DNA of 37,761 bases. It comes from an uncultured Eubacteriales bacterium (lineage in GTDB: Bacteria > Bacillota > Clostridia > Christensenellales > Aristaeellaceae). The notes under the pieces are model-generated. The model was not told the origin of the DNA and searched no databases. It was given only the letters and a program-made list of their open reading frames with translations. The stretch is from positions 1-37,761 of the forward strand of contig CADBNW010000068.1 in NCBI GenBank assembly GCA_902796025.1, read 5' to 3'. Positions 23,887 to 32,107 of this stretch are shown here, piece by piece (the stretch's first letter is position 1; every line of letters starts with the position of its first letter). Position numbers and translations under genes: made by a program.

Positions 23887-25230
23887 ATGAAACGCTTGCT
23901 AAAGCTCCTGTGCGCGCTGCTCGCGCTTTGCCTTATGGCAGGCCCCGCCGCCTTTGCCGCAGAGGAAAAGGTGGACTTTGGCGGCAAGACGCTGAAGGTC
24001 GCCATCTGGTACGAGCCGGAGATCCCCACGCTTGGCAATTCCGACAGCGAGGACGCGTGGTATTACTCCCTCAAGCACGCCTGCGAGGAATACAACTGCA
24101 AGGTCGAATGGATCGTGAACACCCAGGAGACCCATTTCAACAAGTTCATCCAGATGTCGCTCTCCGGCGAGGTGTACGCGGACATCATGATGTGCCACTC
24201 CTGGAACTATGTAAGCCTGATCCAGCAGGGGCTCATTTTGCCCACGACCGAGTATATCACCTCCGCCCCCGACAGCGAGTACTGGAACCAGACGACCTCC
24301 AGCCTCTTTGGCGAGACCTGGGGCATCGAGCCCAAGAACCTGTTCTACGAGCCGACGTACTATTTCCTGTTCAACAAAAAGCTTTTGAATTCTCTGGGCC
24401 TTGAGAATCCGCAAAAGCTGGCGCTGGAGGGGAAATGGGATTGGGAGACCTTCCGCCATTACTGCGCCGCCGCCACGGACCCCAGCAAGGAGCAGTACGG
24501 CGTCGGCTCCTTCATGCTGGCCTCCATGCTGAAAACCGGCAACAACTTCGACTACGCGGCGGTGGACGAGGAGGGGCGCTATCACAACGCCTTCACCTAC
24601 AGCAAAACCAAGGCAAAGGGCATGGAAGTGCTTGAAATGATCCAGAAGATGGCGCTTGAGGACAAGTCCATCCTGGGCGACTGGGTAGACGGACAGGAGG
24701 CGATGGATCAAACGATCAACGCCTTCAAAGACGGAAAGCTGCTGTTTGCCTTCTATCCAAATCTGGACACCCTGAAAAAGTCGGGCTTCAGCGATTACTC
24801 CATCGTGACAGTGCCCGTTGGGCCCTCCTGCGAGGAGCTGAACGACACGGTGGGCGCCTTCGCCTTCTGGTGCCTGCCAAAGGAGTCCGATTTCAGCGCG
24901 AGCGACCGGGCCAAATTCTGGATGGAAGCCAGGCGCACCTGGGATCCCGCGGATAAAAAGGGCTACTTCGAGGCGGACGATGAGACGATCCTGGACGAGC
25001 GTTGGGACAAAAAGTACATTTCGATGGAGGACGCCGAATTCATGCTGGAAATGGGCAAGCAGATCGAGCTTTACCCCGCTGTCAGCCTGGATCTGGGCTC
25101 TCTTGTCGCAGACGACATCTTCGGCATGGTGATCCGCGGCACCAGCACGCCCTCTGCCGTCATACAGGCGACCGACGGCAGGCTGCAGGCGATCATCGAC
25201 GCCACGTACAACAATTACCTTGGGTCCTGA
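23887..25230 (+). CDS. Family 1 solute-binding protein without lipobox
   Basis: The 447-residue protein has a signal peptide (MKRLLKLLCALLALCLMAG, likely cut after AFA) and the layout of a CUT1 sugar-binding protein: 'LKVAIWYEPEIP', 'FNKFIQMSLSGEVYADIMMCHSWNYVSLIQQGLILP', 'YYFLFNKKLLNSLGL', 'WDWETFRHYC' and 'FKDGKLLFAFYP'. Cysteines in the leader are not in a lipobox context, so the mature protein appears free or held by partners, which is unusual for a Gram-positive binding protein. It lies 27 bases after the module-repeat gene and before the lipoprotein fusion, so the locus has two different binding proteins. The ligand is presumably a sugar or oligosaccharide. Confidence 0.9.
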   Translation: MKRLLKLLCALLALCLMAGPAAFAAEEKVDFGGKTLKVAIWYEPEIPTLGNSDSEDAWYYSLKHACEEYNCKVEWIVNTQETHFNKFIQMSLSGEVYADIMMCHSWNYVSLIQQGLILPTTEYITSAPDSEYWNQTTSSLFGETWGIEPKNLFYEPTYYFLFNKKLLNSLGLENPQKLALEGKWDWETFRHYCAAATDPSKEQYGVGSFMLASMLKTGNNFDYAAVDEEGRYHNAFTYSKTKAKGMEVLEMIQKMALEDKSILGDWVDGQEAMDQTINAFKDGKLLFAFYPNLDTLKKSGFSDYSIVTVPVGPSCEELNDTVGAFAFWCLPKESDFSASDRAKFWMEARRTWDPADKKGYFEADDETILDERWDKKYISMEDAEFMLEMGKQIELYPAVSLDLGSLVADDIFGMVIRGTSTPSAVIQATDGRLQAIIDATYNNYLGS

Positions 25231-25302
25231 CGGGCCCTGAAGCCGGAAAGCGGAGACCCTGTACAGCCATATAAAGATTTTTCATAAACCGGAGGAAGCC
25301 CT

Positions 25303-28185
25303 ATGCCTGGAAAATGGAAAGCAGTCCTGTTTGCATGTGCGCTGCTTTTGTGCCTGACGCTTGGCGCATGCGGCGTAAAGGATGCAGACACTGCGGGCAG
25401 ATCCGGAAGCCTTGCGGCCCTTACGAAAAGCGAGTATGAAGAATACATTGCTGGCAGGGACTCCGCTCCGGCAGGCGCGCTGATCGAAATCAGCGCCCTT
25501 GACTACGCCGACTTTACGGGTGACGCGCCCACCCATGTGGTGCTGGGCGGAAAAGACGCCCTGGCGACCGCCGGGACGGGCAGCGTCACCTACCGTTTTG
25601 ACGCAAAAGACAGCGGCCTTTACACGCTGTGCTTTGAATACTATCCCCTGGAGGGATACGGAGACGCCATCGAAAGAGGCCTGTATCTGGATGGCAAGCT
25701 GCCCTACGAGGAGGCGCGAAGCCTGCTGTTCACGCGCTGCTTCATGGACGAAGGGGACAAGCGGTATTCGACCGCGGGCAACGAGTATCGCCGCAGGCAA
25801 AAGGAGATCTTTGACTGGTATACTACGGATGCGCGCAGCAGCTACGGCTTTACCGACGCTGCGCTGAAGCTTTTTCTGGAAAAGGGCGAGCATACCATAA
25901 CGCTTGAAGGCATCAAGGAGCCCATGGCTCTAAACGCGATCCGCCTGTACGCAAGGCAGGAGCAAATACGCTACGCCGAAATGCTTGAAGCCTGCAGGCG
26001 GGAAGGGCTTACGCCCAAACAGGGCAGCATCGTTATCGAAGCGGAGGACGCATACAGAAAATCCGCCTCCACCCTGTACGCGGTCGAGGACAGAAGCTCC
26101 GTCGCCGCAACGCCCTACGATCCTAAGAGGATCTTGCTCAACTGCATCGGCTCCAACAACTGGAAATACTGCGGACAATGGATAGAATGGGACGTATCTG
26201 TGCCGGAGGACGGCCTGTACAGCGTTTCGTTCAGAGTAAAACAGGACTATGTGTCCGGCGCAAGCGCCGCGCGCCGGCTGTATATAAACGGAAAAGTGCC
26301 CTTCAGCGAGGCGGAGGCCTTAAAGATCCCCTATAGCCTGAGCTGGCAGATCTTTACCCCCGGGGACGAAAACGGCGCTTACCTCTTTCCTTTGCAAAAG
26401 GGCGAAAACCTCATCCGCCTGGAGGTGGTCACGGGCGAGCTGTCGCCGATCCTTACGCAGGTGCGAAGCACCGTGGCGGAGCTTACCGTGCTGTACAGGC
26501 GCATAAACGCGATCGTGGGAAGTTATCCGGATCCCTTGCGGGACTATCATCTTGAGGAAGCGATCCCGGGCCTCATCCCCTCGCTGCAAAAGGCGCTTGA
26601 CGAATTGACAAACGCCGGGCTCCTGCTTGAAAAGCTTGGCAAGGGAGAGGGCGAGCAATCCTCCTACATCACGCAGCTTACGATCCTGCTGGATACGATG
26701 ATACGGCGAAAGGATATCATCCCCGAGGAAATGTCCACCCTCTCCGACCGGATGAACAGCCTGTCCTCCTGGGTCACGTATGCCTCCGAGGTGCCGCTTT
26801 TGATCGACAAGATCGCCGTGCACGGGATTACGGAAGCGCCGCTTATCCGGGACGGCAATGCGCTTGAAAGGACCGTATTTGCCATAGACAATTTTGCGGC
26901 CTCCTTTATGGTGGATTACTATTCCGTAGAGAGCATGGTGGAGCAGGAAACCACCCGCGAGGTGACGCTGTGGCTTGCAAGCACCTCCGGCCGCGATCAG
27001 GCAAGCATCTTAAGAGACCTTGCGGACAGCTATTTTACTACGGAAACGGGCATTGATCTTAACATCCGCCTGGTGGACATGGGCGTACTGTGGCAGGCGG
27101 TCGCAAACGGCGTGGGGCCGGACGTCGCGATCCTGCAGGGGCAGGCGCAGCCGCTGAATTTTGGCGTAAGGGGCGCGCTTTACGATCTTGGCAAATTTGA
27201 CGACTGCGCGCAGGTGCTTTCGCGCTTTGATGAAAGCGCTGTAACGCCCTTTAGGCTTGGAAACAGCATCTACGGGCTTCCGGAGCAGCAGGTGTATCTT
27301 ATGATGTTTGCGCGCACGGACATCCTGGATGAAATGGGGCTGAAAGCGCCCGAAACCTGGGACGAACTGTATCAGCTCGTGCCAAGCCTGCAGGAGCAGG
27401 GGATGGAGATCGGCCTGCCCCAGCCCTCCCAAGTGCAGTCCGGCAGCGACTCCACGGCGCTCAATCCGATGTTTGCGACGCTGCTTATGCAAAAGGGCGG
27501 CCGCGTCTACGACGAAGAAGACAGGCTTTGCGTACTAAACGAGCTGACCGCGGTGGACTGCTTTACCGAGTGGTCGGAATTCTACACAAAGTACAATTTT
27601 ACCAAATCCTACAGCAACGTAAACCGCTTCCGCACGGGGACCATGCCGATCGTGATCGCGGATTACACGCTGTATAACTCCCTGGTGATCGCCGCGCCCG
27701 AGATCGCGGGCATGTGGTCGATGTACCCGATCCCAGGCGAGAAACGGGCAGACGGCACGATCGGCCGCGAAACCTGCCCCTCGCAGTCCGCATGCATGAT
27801 CTTTGCAAACACCCGCGACGCCGACGCCTCCTGGGAGTTTTTGAAATGGTGGACCTCTGAAAGGACGCAGGAGCAGTACGGGCGCGAGCTGGAAGCGATA
27901 CAGGGCGCGTCCGCCCGCTGGCCCACGGCAAACCTCGAGGCGTTTGAGCGGCTCGGCTGGACGAGCGACGCCCTTGCAGCCCTGAACGAGCAGAGAAAAT
28001 ACCTGATCGGCATACCGGAGGTGCCCGGCGGCTACTATGTAGGGCGCACGGTATCCAACGCGATCAAATCGGTCATCAACATGGGCAAGAGCCCGCGCGA
28101 AACCATTTTGGACGCCGTAGACGATATCAACGAAGAAATTCTGACCAAGCGCCGGGAGTTTGGCCTGGAGGAGCAAGAGCCATGA
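25303..28185 (+). CDS. Lipoprotein: two binding-like modules fused to a solute-binding domain
   Basis: The 960-residue product has a lipoprotein signal with lipobox LGAC (C23). Module 1 (about 60-230) and module 2 (about 243-400, starting 'IVIEAEDAYRKSA') are beta-sandwich-like with 'YLDGKLPYEEA' and 'YINGKVPFSEA'. A helical segment (about 400-530) acts as stalk. The rest is a family 1 solute-binding domain ('LWLASTSGRDQASILRDLADSYF', 'GPDVAILQGQAQPLNFG', 'YGLPEQQVYLMMFARTDIL', 'SYSNVNRFRTGTMPIVIADY'). It is about twice the length of ordinary binding proteins. The same architecture is seen in the gene at 1-2366. Its stop overlaps the first permease start, so it is the likely docking protein for that transporter. 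A GGAGG site precedes the ATG. Confidence 0.92.
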   Translation: MPGKWKAVLFACALLLCLTLGACGVKDADTAGRSGSLAALTKSEYEEYIAGRDSAPAGALIEISALDYADFTGDAPTHVVLGGKDALATAGTGSVTYRFDAKDSGLYTLCFEYYPLEGYGDAIERGLYLDGKLPYEEARSLLFTRCFMDEGDKRYSTAGNEYRRRQKEIFDWYTTDARSSYGFTDAALKLFLEKGEHTITLEGIKEPMALNAIRLYARQEQIRYAEMLEACRREGLTPKQGSIVIEAEDAYRKSASTLYAVEDRSSVAATPYDPKRILLNCIGSNNWKYCGQWIEWDVSVPEDGLYSVSFRVKQDYVSGASAARRLYINGKVPFSEAEALKIPYSLSWQIFTPGDENGAYLFPLQKGENLIRLEVVTGELSPILTQVRSTVAELTVLYRRINAIVGSYPDPLRDYHLEEAIPGLIPSLQKALDELTNAGLLLEKLGKGEGEQSSYITQLTILLDTMIRRKDIIPEEMSTLSDRMNSLSSWVTYASEVPLLIDKIAVHGITEAPLIRDGNALERTVFAIDNFAASFMVDYYSVESMVEQETTREVTLWLASTSGRDQASILRDLADSYFTTETGIDLNIRLVDMGVLWQAVANGVGPDVAILQGQAQPLNFGVRGALYDLGKFDDCAQVLSRFDESAVTPFRLGNSIYGLPEQQVYLMMFARTDILDEMGLKAPETWDELYQLVPSLQEQGMEIGLPQPSQVQSGSDSTALNPMFATLLMQKGGRVYDEEDRLCVLNELTAVDCFTEWSEFYTKYNFTKSYSNVNRFRTGTMPIVIADYTLYNSLVIAAPEIAGMWSMYPIPGEKRADGTIGRETCPSQSACMIFANTRDADASWEFLKWWTSERTQEQYGRELEAIQGASARWPTANLEAFERLGWTSDALAALNEQRKYLIGIPEVPGGYYVGRTVSNAIKSVINMGKSPRETILDAVDDINEEILTKRREFGLEEQEP

Positions 28186-29102
28186 AGCTGAAAGACCTTA
28201 AGGGAAGGATCGCCTTCAACTGCCGCGTTGCGTGGAACAATCGCAGCGCTTATCTGCTCATGGCTCCGTTTATGATCATCTTTTTCACGTTTACGGTCTT
28301 TCCGGTGCTTATGACCATCGCGCTTAGCTTTACCCGCTACAACATCCTGCAAAAGCCGGTCTTCGTCGCCTGGGACAATTTCAGGCAGCTGTTCGTAAAC
28401 GACGAGGTCTTTGCGATCGCCCTTAGAAACACCATCGTATTTGCCCTGATCACGGGGCCGCTTGGCTACTTTCTGTCCTTCTTTGCGGCGTGGCTGATCA
28501 ACGAGTTCAAGCCCTTTTTGCGGGGGCTGCTCACGTTCATCTTTTACGTGCCCACGATCTCCGGCACCGTGTACACGATCTGGAGCATCATTTTTTCAAG
28601 CGACATGTACGGCTACACCAACAGCTTTCTGATACGGCTCGGCATCATCAATAACCCGATCGAGTGGTTCGGCACCGACAGCTACATTTTGCCGCTGATC
28701 ATCGTGGTGCAGCTGTGGATGAGCATGGGCTCCGGCTTCTTGGTGATGCGCGCGGGCACGGCCTCGGTCGACCCGCAGTACTACGAGGCCGCGGCCATCG
28801 ACGGCGTAAAAAACCGCTTTCAGGAAGTGATCTATATCACCGTACCCATGATGGCCCCCCATCTGGTCACCGCGGCGGTGCTTCAGATCACGGGAATGTT
28901 TGCAAACGCCGGCGCGTCCATCCAGCTGGCGGGCTTTCCCTCCACGAACTATGCGGGCCATCTCATCATGACGCATTTGATGGATTACAGCGCCTACCGC
29001 GTAGAGCGCGGCTACGCGTCCGCGATCTCGGTGGTTTTGTTCGTGCTGATGATCAGCATAAACAAGCTGTCCGTCCGCCTGCTAAGAAAGGTTGGTGCTT
29101 GA
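28182..29102 (+). CDS. CUT1 sugar ABC permease, MalF/UgpA-like (pair 1)
   Basis: The 306-residue protein has six predicted membrane helices, the first at 'AYLLMAPFMIIFFTFTVFPVLM'. The EAA loop 'YYEAAAIDGVKNRFQEVIYITVPMM' (E202) docks the ATPase. It begins with an ATGA overlap on the lipoprotein-fusion gene and ends one base before the second permease, which is the usual CUT1 arrangement. No ATPase gene is present in the window, so it must use a shared one encoded elsewhere (as with MsmX-type ATPases). Confidence 0.95.
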   Translation: MKLKDLKGRIAFNCRVAWNNRSAYLLMAPFMIIFFTFTVFPVLMTIALSFTRYNILQKPVFVAWDNFRQLFVNDEVFAIALRNTIVFALITGPLGYFLSFFAAWLINEFKPFLRGLLTFIFYVPTISGTVYTIWSIIFSSDMYGYTNSFLIRLGIINNPIEWFGTDSYILPLIIVVQLWMSMGSGFLVMRAGTASVDPQYYEAAAIDGVKNRFQEVIYITVPMMAPHLVTAAVLQITGMFANAGASIQLAGFPSTNYAGHLIMTHLMDYSAYRVERGYASAISVVLFVLMISINKLSVRLLRKVGA

Positions 29103-29103
29103 T

Positions 29104-30006
29104 ATGGCCCCCGGCACCCGCAGGCTCAAAAAGCCGCGCCAGCACTTTCGCCTGATCGGAAACGAGGCGCAGCTGGGGCGAAAAAGCTCCGGCGACGTTT
29201 TGATGCTGCTGATCGTTGGCATCATGGCGGCGTTCAGCTTTTTCCCGCTGCTGATGGCGATCAACATGGCGATCAAGCCGATCAACGAGCTGTTTTATTA
29301 TCCGCCAAGGCTGTTTACGGCCCACCCCACGCTGGACAATTTCAAAATGCTGTTCAGCCTGATGCAAAATACGCGCGTGTCGTTTTTGCGCTATGCCTTC
29401 AATACCGTCTTTATCTCGCTTGCGGTCACGCTGGGGCACGTGTTCATCGCCTCGATGGCGGCCTATCCCCTGGCCAAATTAAAGCTGCCGGGCCTTAAAA
29501 CGATCAACGCCCTGATCGTGTTTTCGCTGATGTTCGTTTCCACGGTAACGGACGTGGCAAACTATCTGACCATCAGCTGGCTGGGCTGGCTCAACACCTA
29601 TTTTGCAAGCATCATCCCGCCGATGGGCGCGACGCTTGGCCTTTTCATCATGCGCAACTACATGACGACGATCCCGGATTCCCTTTTGGAGGCGGCGCGC
29701 ATCGACGGCTGCTCCAATTACCGGATCTACTGGCAGATCGTGATGCCCCTGTCCAAGCCGGTCTGGCTCACGGTCGCGATACTGGTGTTCCAACAGGTGT
29801 GGAGCGTGGACAACAGCGGCTACGTCTACAGCGAATCCTTAAAGACCCTGCCCTACGCCCTGCGCCAGATCACGAACGGGGCCATGGTCCGCATGGGCGC
29901 AAGCCAGGCGGTGGGCGTGGCGATGATGATCATCCCGGCGCTGTTCTTCATCGTAAACCAGACAAAGATCATAAACACCATGGCGACCTCCGGAATGAGG
30001 GAGTGA
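29104..30006 (+). CDS. CUT1 sugar ABC permease, MalG/UgpE-like (pair 1)
   Basis: I use the ATG at 29104, just after the stop of the first permease; an upstream TTG at 29092 overlaps it. The 300-residue protein has six membrane helices and the EAA loop 'LLEAARIDGCSNYRIYWQIVMPL' (E196). 'FFPLLMAINMAIKPINELFYYPPRLF' near the N-terminus is typical of MalG-type subunits of this group. It forms the heterodimeric channel with the product of 28182-29102. The next gene starts 2 bases after its stop. Confidence 0.95.
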   Translation: MAPGTRRLKKPRQHFRLIGNEAQLGRKSSGDVLMLLIVGIMAAFSFFPLLMAINMAIKPINELFYYPPRLFTAHPTLDNFKMLFSLMQNTRVSFLRYAFNTVFISLAVTLGHVFIASMAAYPLAKLKLPGLKTINALIVFSLMFVSTVTDVANYLTISWLGWLNTYFASIIPPMGATLGLFIMRNYMTTIPDSLLEAARIDGCSNYRIYWQIVMPLSKPVWLTVAILVFQQVWSVDNSGYVYSESLKTLPYALRQITNGAMVRMGASQAVGVAMMIIPALFFIVNQTKIINTMATSGMRE

Positions 30007-30008
30007 GG

Positions 30009-31481
30009 ATGCGTATGAAGGGCTTAAAGAGGATTTTGGCGCTCAGCCTTTTGTTACTTACTCTTGGCCGCGCGCTGGCGGTCGATCCCTACAAAAGCTA
30101 TCTGTATTCCACGACCGACGAGGGCACGCTGGATGTGGCCGCCCCGCAGGCCTTCATCCCGGGCAGGGTGTATGGATCTAAGCACTTGGGCGTGCAGCTT
30201 TCTTCGCCCGAGGATCTGCTTTTCGATAAGGACGGAAATCTGTATCTTTGCGACGCAAGGGCAAACGCGGTATTTGTGTTTTCACCGGAGCTTACGCACC
30301 TAAAAACCATAGACGCGTTTGAAAACGATGGCAGTATCGACCGCTTCTCTTCGCCAAGCGGCATTTGCCTGGACGAGGACGGCAATCTGTACGTGGCCGA
30401 TTACGGGCATCAGCGCGTGGTAGAGCTTGCCCCGGACGCGCGTGCGCTTATGATCATCGAAAACCCGCAGGCGGAGATCCTTGGCGAAAACTACGTCTTT
30501 CAGCCGCAAAAGGTCCTGGCGGACAAAACGAACCGCATCTTCGTGCTGTCCAAAAACACAGGCGAGGGCATGCTGCAGTTCACAAAAACGGGCAGCTTTC
30601 TCGGTTTTTTCGGCAGCAACACGGTAAGCGCGAACATTTTTGACCGGATCTGGAAGTGGATCATGACCGAGGAGCAGACCTCCAAGCTTACGCAGTTCGT
30701 TCCGGTGGAGTATACGAACCTCTCCCTCGACGACAAGGGCTTTCTCTACGCCGTGACAAAGGTATCCGACGTGAACCACCCGATCCGGCGGCTCAATCTG
30801 TTTGGCGGAGACGTGCTGGTGCGAAAGCCCATCGACGGCTCAAAGCAGGTGGTGGGCGACGTATCCTACCCCTACGCCGGGGTGTCCGGCATAACGGGGC
30901 CGTCGAGCTTTGTGGATATCACCTCGGATGCGCTGGGCAATTACTACGCTCTGGACGACAAGCGCGGCAGGGTGTTCGCCTACGACGAGGAAGGCAATCT
31001 GCTTTGCGTATTCGGCTCGCTATCCTCCGGGCAGACCGGCTCGTTTGAGTCCCCATCGGCGATCTGCTTTCATGACGGAAAGCTGTATGCCCTGGACAGA
31101 GGCACCCAGGAGCTGATCGTATTTGAACCCACGGACTACTGGTCCACCATGATGCAGGCCATGGAAGCGTATTACGCGCAGGATTTTGAAAAGAGCCTGA
31201 GCCTTTGGGAAAGGATCATCGAGCGCAATATCAATTTTGACCTTGCCTATTACAAGGCGGGGTTTTGCCTGTACCGACTTGGACGATACGAAAAGGCGAT
31301 GGAATACTATAAGCTGGTAAACGCCAGGGAGGCGTATTCGGACGCGAGCGCCAAGCTGAACCGCGTAAATCTGAACCGCAATTTCAAATACATCGCGCTT
31401 GGGGCGGCTTTCGGCGTGCTGGTGATCGTAGCGATAAGCATATTCTGCCGCCACAGGCGCATGGACAGAGGATCAGTATGA
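30009..31481 (+). CDS. Membrane-anchored NHL-propeller protein with TPR segment
   Basis: The start is ATG 30009 within the GAGGGAGTGAGG region (30015 is the alternative). The 490-residue protein has a signal peptide (to about residue 23), then NHL-type beta-propeller repeats ('LLFDKDGNLYLCDARANAVFVFS', 'SPSGICLDEDGNLYVADYGHQRVVEL') to about 375. A TPR-like helical stretch follows (377-450: 'AYYAQDFEKSLSLWERIIERN', 'AYYKAGFCLYRLGRYEKAMEYYK'), and a C-terminal membrane helix (about 460-479) with a basic tail. The propeller and TPR would sit outside the membrane. NHL and TPR domains mediate binding, so it may organise the other components. It overlaps the Yip1-family gene by 4 bases. Confidence 0.87.
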   Translation: MRMKGLKRILALSLLLLTLGRALAVDPYKSYLYSTTDEGTLDVAAPQAFIPGRVYGSKHLGVQLSSPEDLLFDKDGNLYLCDARANAVFVFSPELTHLKTIDAFENDGSIDRFSSPSGICLDEDGNLYVADYGHQRVVELAPDARALMIIENPQAEILGENYVFQPQKVLADKTNRIFVLSKNTGEGMLQFTKTGSFLGFFGSNTVSANIFDRIWKWIMTEEQTSKLTQFVPVEYTNLSLDDKGFLYAVTKVSDVNHPIRRLNLFGGDVLVRKPIDGSKQVVGDVSYPYAGVSGITGPSSFVDITSDALGNYYALDDKRGRVFAYDEEGNLLCVFGSLSSGQTGSFESPSAICFHDGKLYALDRGTQELIVFEPTDYWSTMMQAMEAYYAQDFEKSLSLWERIIERNINFDLAYYKAGFCLYRLGRYEKAMEYYKLVNAREAYSDASAKLNRVNLNRNFKYIALGAAFGVLVIVAISIFCRHRRMDRGSV

Positions 31482-32083
31482 AGCAGGCGTTTTATATTTT
31501 AAGACACCCGATCTACGGGCATTGGGAGATGAAAAGGGACAACACCGGGCGCTATGCGGACGGGATCGTCATCCTGCTCATCGCCATTGCCGCAAGCATC
31601 TTCAACCGTCAGGCGAGGGCGTTCGTATTCAATATGAGCTACAACGTGCCCCTCGACATCCTGAAGCAGGCGGCCAGGATCGTGCTGCCGGTGATGCTGT
31701 TCAGCGTATCGAACTGGGCGGTCACTACCCTCTACGACGGAAACGGCACCTTCAAGGACGTGTTCCTCGTATGCTGCTACAGTCTATTGCCGTTTATATT
31801 CTTTAGACTGCTCACGCCCATTTTGTCGCATCTGCTCACACTGAACGAAACGCTCTATCTCAATCTGATCGACATGATCGGCTACGGCTGGACGGGCGTG
31901 ATGCTGTTTGTCGGCATCAAGGAAGTGCACGAATATGAGGCGGGAAAAATGCTGCTCACCCTTTTTATTACGGCGGTTGGCGCGGCGATCATCATATTTA
32001 TCTTTTTGCTGTTTTTCAGCCTTTTGCAGGAGCTTGGCAGCTTTGTTTACAGCATATACAGAGAACTCTCCCTGCGCCTGTAA
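31478..32083 (+). CDS. Yip1-family integral membrane protein
   Basis: The 201-residue protein has about five hydrophobic helices and the pattern of bacterial Yip1-domain proteins: an N-terminal 'AFYILRHPIYGHWEMKRDNTGR', 'SNWAVTTLYDGNGTFKDVFLVCCYSLLPF', and 'YGWTGVMLFVGIKEVHEYEAGK'. Bacterial Yip1 proteins have no agreed function. Being locked between the NHL/TPR gene (ATGA overlap) and the DUF5696 gene, with permease pairs on both sides, suggests a structural role in the membrane complex. Confidence 0.85.
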   Translation: MKQAFYILRHPIYGHWEMKRDNTGRYADGIVILLIAIAASIFNRQARAFVFNMSYNVPLDILKQAARIVLPVMLFSVSNWAVTTLYDGNGTFKDVFLVCCYSLLPFIFFRLLTPILSHLLTLNETLYLNLIDMIGYGWTGVMLFVGIKEVHEYEAGKMLLTLFITAVGAAIIIFIFLLFFSLLQELGSFVYSIYRELSLRL

Positions 32084-32107
32084 GCGCGGTTTATGAGGTA
32101 TAAGCAG

